Origin: Xenophilus aerolatus
Lineage (GTDB): Bacteria > Pseudomonadota > Gammaproteobacteria > Burkholderiales > Burkholderiaceae_C
Assembly (NCBI GenBank): GCA_030418545.1
Contig: QAIB01000024.1
Span: 1 to 32,332 of the forward strand
Direction: 5' to 3'
DNA: 32,332 bases
A model generated the notes under the pieces. The model worked only from the letters and a program-made list of their open reading frames with translations, was not told the DNA's origin and made no database searches. The translations under genes were made by a program, and so were the position numbers. This document shows positions 30,011-32,332 of this stretch, piece by piece; the first letter of the stretch is position 1, and each line of letters opens with the position of its first letter.

Positions 30011-30112
30011 TACGGCTTTGCATTCAAGCGCAGAACAAGGCGAGGCCGCAGACAGTGCTGTAGCACGGCAAGGCGCCCCAACGCAGTGATGCGTTTGAAG
30101 GCGAAACCGTAT
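30010..30112. repeat. 103-bp palindromic element with ATACGG/CCGTAT ends
   Basis: The element starts ATACGG at 30010 and ends CCGTAT at 30112. About 18 to 19 of the outer 23 bases on each side are complementary. An inner hairpin, GTGCT (30055-30059) and AGCAC (30062-30066), sits at its centre. It has no coding content. I recall a closely similar repeat scattered in Variovorax-like genomes. It is probably a small non-autonomous repeat or a transcript-folding element, inserted just after the stop codon of the reductase remnant. Confidence 0.75.
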
Positions 30113-30173
30113 GGGTGGCGGGAGAGAGGCGCTGAGGCACACTGCGGGCCTCTCCTTCGCCCCGCATCGCCGC

Positions 30174-31304
30174 ATGTCTTCCGCCCCGCCCGCCGCCGCC
30201 CCTGCCACCGAAGATGCCCCGCCCGCCGGCAACGGCTTGTTGTGGGTGCTGCTCGCGGTGGCCGTGCTCTTCGCCGTGCTGCGGCCCCGGCCACCGATGG
30301 AGTGGCTGCGCCTGGTCGACTGGCAGACGGTGGGCGCCCTGGCCGGGCTGCTGGCCATCACCCAGGGCGTGGAGAAGAGCGGCGTGCTGCAATCGACCGC
30401 GCAGCGCCTGCTGGCGCGCATGACGGACCAGCGCCAGCTCGCGTTCTGGCTTTCGGGCGGCGCTGCGCTGCTGTCGGCGCTGGTGACCAACGACGTGAGC
30501 CTGTTCCTGCTGGTGCCGCTCACGCGCGTGCTCTCGACGCAGGCCCATCTGCCGTTGGCGCGGCTGGTGGTGCTGCAGGCGCTCGCGGTGAATGCGGGTT
30601 CGGCCCTCACGCCCATCGGCAACCCGCAGAACCTCTTTCTCTGGCACCAGAGCAGCCAGAGCTTCTTCGGCTTCATGGCCATGATGGCACCGACGGTGGC
30701 CATCATGCTGGCCTGGCTGGCCGTCGCGGTGTGGCTGCTGGTGCCGCGGCACGCGATCACGCTGCGCCCGGGCACCGACAGCGCGCCGGTGCAGCCGAAG
30801 CTGCTGTGGGTGTCGGCGGTGCTGTTCATCGCCTTTGTCATTGCGCTCGACCGGCACTGGCTGGTCGCGGGACTGGCGGTGGTCGCCATCGCCTTCGCCA
30901 TCGTCCACCCGCGCGTGCTGCGCAGCATCGACTGGGCGCTGCTGGCGATCATCGCGCTGATGTTCGTCGACCTGCGCCAGCTGGCCGAACTGCCGCAGGT
31001 GTCGGCGCTGCTGAAGCACTGGCCCATCGAGGAAGGCTGGCGTGCCTACCTCGCGGCCATCGTGAGCTCGCAGTTCATCAGCAACGTGCCGGCCACCATC
31101 CTGCTCGACGGCTACGTGAAGGACCTGCCCGCGCTCGCGGCCGGCGTGAGCGTGGGCGGCTTCGGCTGCGTGCTGGGCTCGCTGGCCAACCTGATCGCGC
31201 TGCGGCTGGCGCGCGTGCCGAACGGGCTGGCGGAGTTCCACCGCATCAGCATCCCCTTCCTCATCGTGTGTGCACTGAGCGCGGTGCTGCTGCGGCTGGG
31301 TTGA
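30174..31304 (+). CDS. ArsB/NhaD/SLC13-type anion or ion transporter
   Basis: This 376-residue inner-membrane protein has about ten hydrophobic segments and belongs to the ion transporter (IT) superfamily. The two symmetry-related motifs are TNDVSLFLLVPL and SALTPIGNPQNLFLW in the first half and SSQFISNVPATILL in the second half. The residue after the first, VLQALAVNAGSALTPIGNP, is typical of arsenite/citrate/sodium-proton type members. The start MSSAPPAAAP at 30174 precedes the first membrane segment. The substrate is unknown. The gene is five bases ahead of an AraC-type regulator, so the pair forms an operon. Confidence 0.85.
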   Translation: MSSAPPAAAPATEDAPPAGNGLLWVLLAVAVLFAVLRPRPPMEWLRLVDWQTVGALAGLLAITQGVEKSGVLQSTAQRLLARMTDQRQLAFWLSGGAALLSALVTNDVSLFLLVPLTRVLSTQAHLPLARLVVLQALAVNAGSALTPIGNPQNLFLWHQSSQSFFGFMAMMAPTVAIMLAWLAVAVWLLVPRHAITLRPGTDSAPVQPKLLWVSAVLFIAFVIALDRHWLVAGLAVVAIAFAIVHPRVLRSIDWALLAIIALMFVDLRQLAELPQVSALLKHWPIEEGWRAYLAAIVSSQFISNVPATILLDGYVKDLPALAAGVSVGGFGCVLGSLANLIALRLARVPNGLAEFHRISIPFLIVCALSAVLLRLG

Positions 31305-31309
31305 CGGGC

Positions 31310-32002
31310 ATGCACGACATGCCGGCCGCATCTCTTTCCGTGCGCGACTACGGCGCCTCGCGCGGCAGCCACGCGCACGCGCACTTCCAGGTGCTGGTCG
31401 GGCTGCAGGGTGTGCTCGAACTGGAGGTCGAAGGCTGCGGCCAGCGCGTCGGCGCGGGACAGGGCGTGGTGGTTGCGCCCGGCGACCGGCACGACTTCGA
31501 GGCGGTCGCGCGCGGCGGCAGCCGCTGCCTGGTGCTGGACACGGCCGACGCGTCCTGGGCGGCCCGCGCCGGGTGCATGCCGGCCGACGCGCGCGTGGGC
31601 GCGCTGGCGCACTACCTGGCGCTCAGCCTCGAGAAGGAGAAGTCATCCGCGCTCGCGCTCCTGCAAGGCCCGGCCCTGCTGCGCGAAGCATGGGGGCCCA
31701 GCGAGCCGGTCGCGAGCGGCCGGCCCATCGACTGGGAGGCACTGGCGGTCTGGCTGCGGGCGCACTGGCATCTGCCCCTGACGGTCGCCGACCTGGCGCG
31801 GCAGGTGCACTTGAGCCCGAGCCAGTTCGCGGAACGCTGCCGCCGCGAGAACGGGCTGAGCCCCATGCAATGGCTGCGCGGGCAGCGGCTGGCCCAGGCC
31901 CGTGCGCTGCGCCTGGGCGGCATGGGCGTGGCCGAGGCCGCGCGCCGGACGGGCTACCGCTCGCCCTCGGCGCTCACCGCAGCGATGCGGCGCGCGACCT
32001 GA
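31310..32002 (+). CDS. AraC-family transcriptional regulator with cupin sensor
   Basis: This 230-residue regulator has an N-terminal cupin-like domain (about 1-90: GSHAHAHFQVLVGLQGVLELEVEG, then VVVAPGDRHDFEAV). The C-terminal double helix-turn-helix spans about 140-228 (LTVADLARQVHLSPSQFAERCRRENGLSPMQWL, then VAEAARRTGYRSPSALTAAMRR). The HAHAH histidines could bind a ligand or metal. It starts five bases after the transporter stop, with no distinct ribosome binding site, so translational coupling is likely. It may control the transporter in response to its substrate. MPAASLS at 31319 is an alternative start. Confidence 0.9.
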   Translation: MHDMPAASLSVRDYGASRGSHAHAHFQVLVGLQGVLELEVEGCGQRVGAGQGVVVAPGDRHDFEAVARGGSRCLVLDTADASWAARAGCMPADARVGALAHYLALSLEKEKSSALALLQGPALLREAWGPSEPVASGRPIDWEALAVWLRAHWHLPLTVADLARQVHLSPSQFAERCRRENGLSPMQWLRGQRLAQARALRLGGMGVAEAARRTGYRSPSALTAAMRRAT

Positions 32003-32024
32003 AGCTCAGCCGTTGGTCCTGGTT

Positions 32025-32060
32025 TCATAGCTGGCGGCGCCCATTTCGCGGGCGCCGCAG
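32025..32060. repeat. Intergenic palindromic repeat, copy 2 (ATAGCTG-GGCGCC type)
   Basis: GCGGCGCCC (32034-32042) and GGGCGCCGC (32050-32058) form a perfect 9-base stem with a 7-base loop, preceded by CATAGCTG. It shares ATAGCTG and the GGCGCC stem with the copy at 8707-8752. It lies between two convergent genes, where a bidirectional terminator is expected. Confidence 0.7.
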
Positions 32061-32067
32061 CCACTTC

Positions 32068-32332
32068 TTACCAGCGCACCTTCACGCCCAGGCTGCCGTT
32101 GACGCCACTCTTGGTGCGCGCGTCGCCGCCCGAGGCCCACAGCTTGCCCAGCTCGCCGTACAGGCTCGTGCTCTGGCTCAGCTGCCAGGTCGCGCCCAGC
32201 GCCAGCTCGCTGCTCGTGCCGCCCGTCCTCGTCAGGATCGGCGTGCTGGCCGCCGGGCCGATGAAGCTCGTGGTGTCCGTGCCGCTGCTGCGCTTGTAGA
32301 CGTTCACACGTGCATAGGGCTGCAGGGTGCCC
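32068..32332 (-). CDS. Autotransporter-type outer membrane beta-barrel protein (3' end only)
   Basis: Only the last 87 or so residues are in the window; the gene continues beyond the right edge. LQPYARVNVYKR, LALGATWQLSQSTSLYGELGK and the final strand GSLGVKVRW show alternating beta-strand patterns. The protein ends in an aromatic residue, W, the outer-membrane insertion signal. This fits the C-terminal barrel of type Va autotransporters. The passenger domain is not visible, so its function cannot be stated. Confidence 0.8.
   Translation of the reverse strand, partial: GTLQPYARVNVYKRSSGTDTTSFIGPAASTPILTRTGGTSSELALGATWQLSQSTSLYGELGKLWASGGDARTKSGVNGSLGVKVRW

Noticed and set aside
30010-30112. 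Possible tRNA-like or known small RNA in the folded element
   Set aside because: No cloverleaf, anticodon arm or CCA-like acceptor was found; a dispersed palindrome is the simpler reading.

Overview
The window is GC-rich, densely coded DNA from a betaproteobacterium, most likely a Comamonadaceae such as Variovorax. The support is indirect: the atpIBEFHAGDC order, the divergent aminotransferase-ybeD-lipB-lipA block beside it, the style of the proteins, and several intergenic palindromes I recall from that family. No rRNA, tRNA, CRISPR array, prophage or insertion sequence was seen.

Layout. 1-2938 (minus): an MBL-fold exonuclease followed by an ATP-dependent DNA ligase, a DNA-repair pair, with palindromic repeats after and between the genes. 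3085-5600: a LysR regulator divergent from a two-gene unit, an FAH-family hydrolase overlapping a one-domain extradiol-type dioxygenase, with a LysR-box-like site between them. 5623-6300 (minus): a secreted Met-rich DUF3617 protein. 6388-13606 (minus): a sugar or polyol operon, read as ROK repressor, ABC ATPase, permease, binding protein, TIM-barrel isomerase, Gfo/Idh/MocA dehydrogenase. Two palindromes upstream of the ROK gene are candidate operators.

13742-21094 (minus): the complete F1Fo ATP synthase operon, ending in a double hairpin with a rho-independent terminator. 21230-24177 (plus): D-amino-acid aminotransferase, YbeD/DUF493, LipB and LipA. 24206-27571 (plus): a large SWIM-SNF2 helicase. 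27904-29442 (plus): an acyl-CoA-synthetase-like AMP ligase. 29408-30010 holds what looks like a deletion scar, where two divergent genes have lost their 5' ends at one junction. 30010-30112 is a 103-bp palindromic element. 30174-32002 (plus): an ArsB/SLC13-type transporter and an AraC regulator. The right edge carries the 3' end of an autotransporter-like outer membrane protein.

The ATP synthase and lipoate genes are core housekeeping. The more interesting accessory material is the sugar operon, whose substrate I cannot name; the small ring-cleavage-like module; the two-sided gene remnant at about 29578; and several families of palindromic repeats at gene boundaries. I saw no clearly unprecedented defence or mobile system. 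The sugar operon with its paired operators is the best candidate for undescribed biology.
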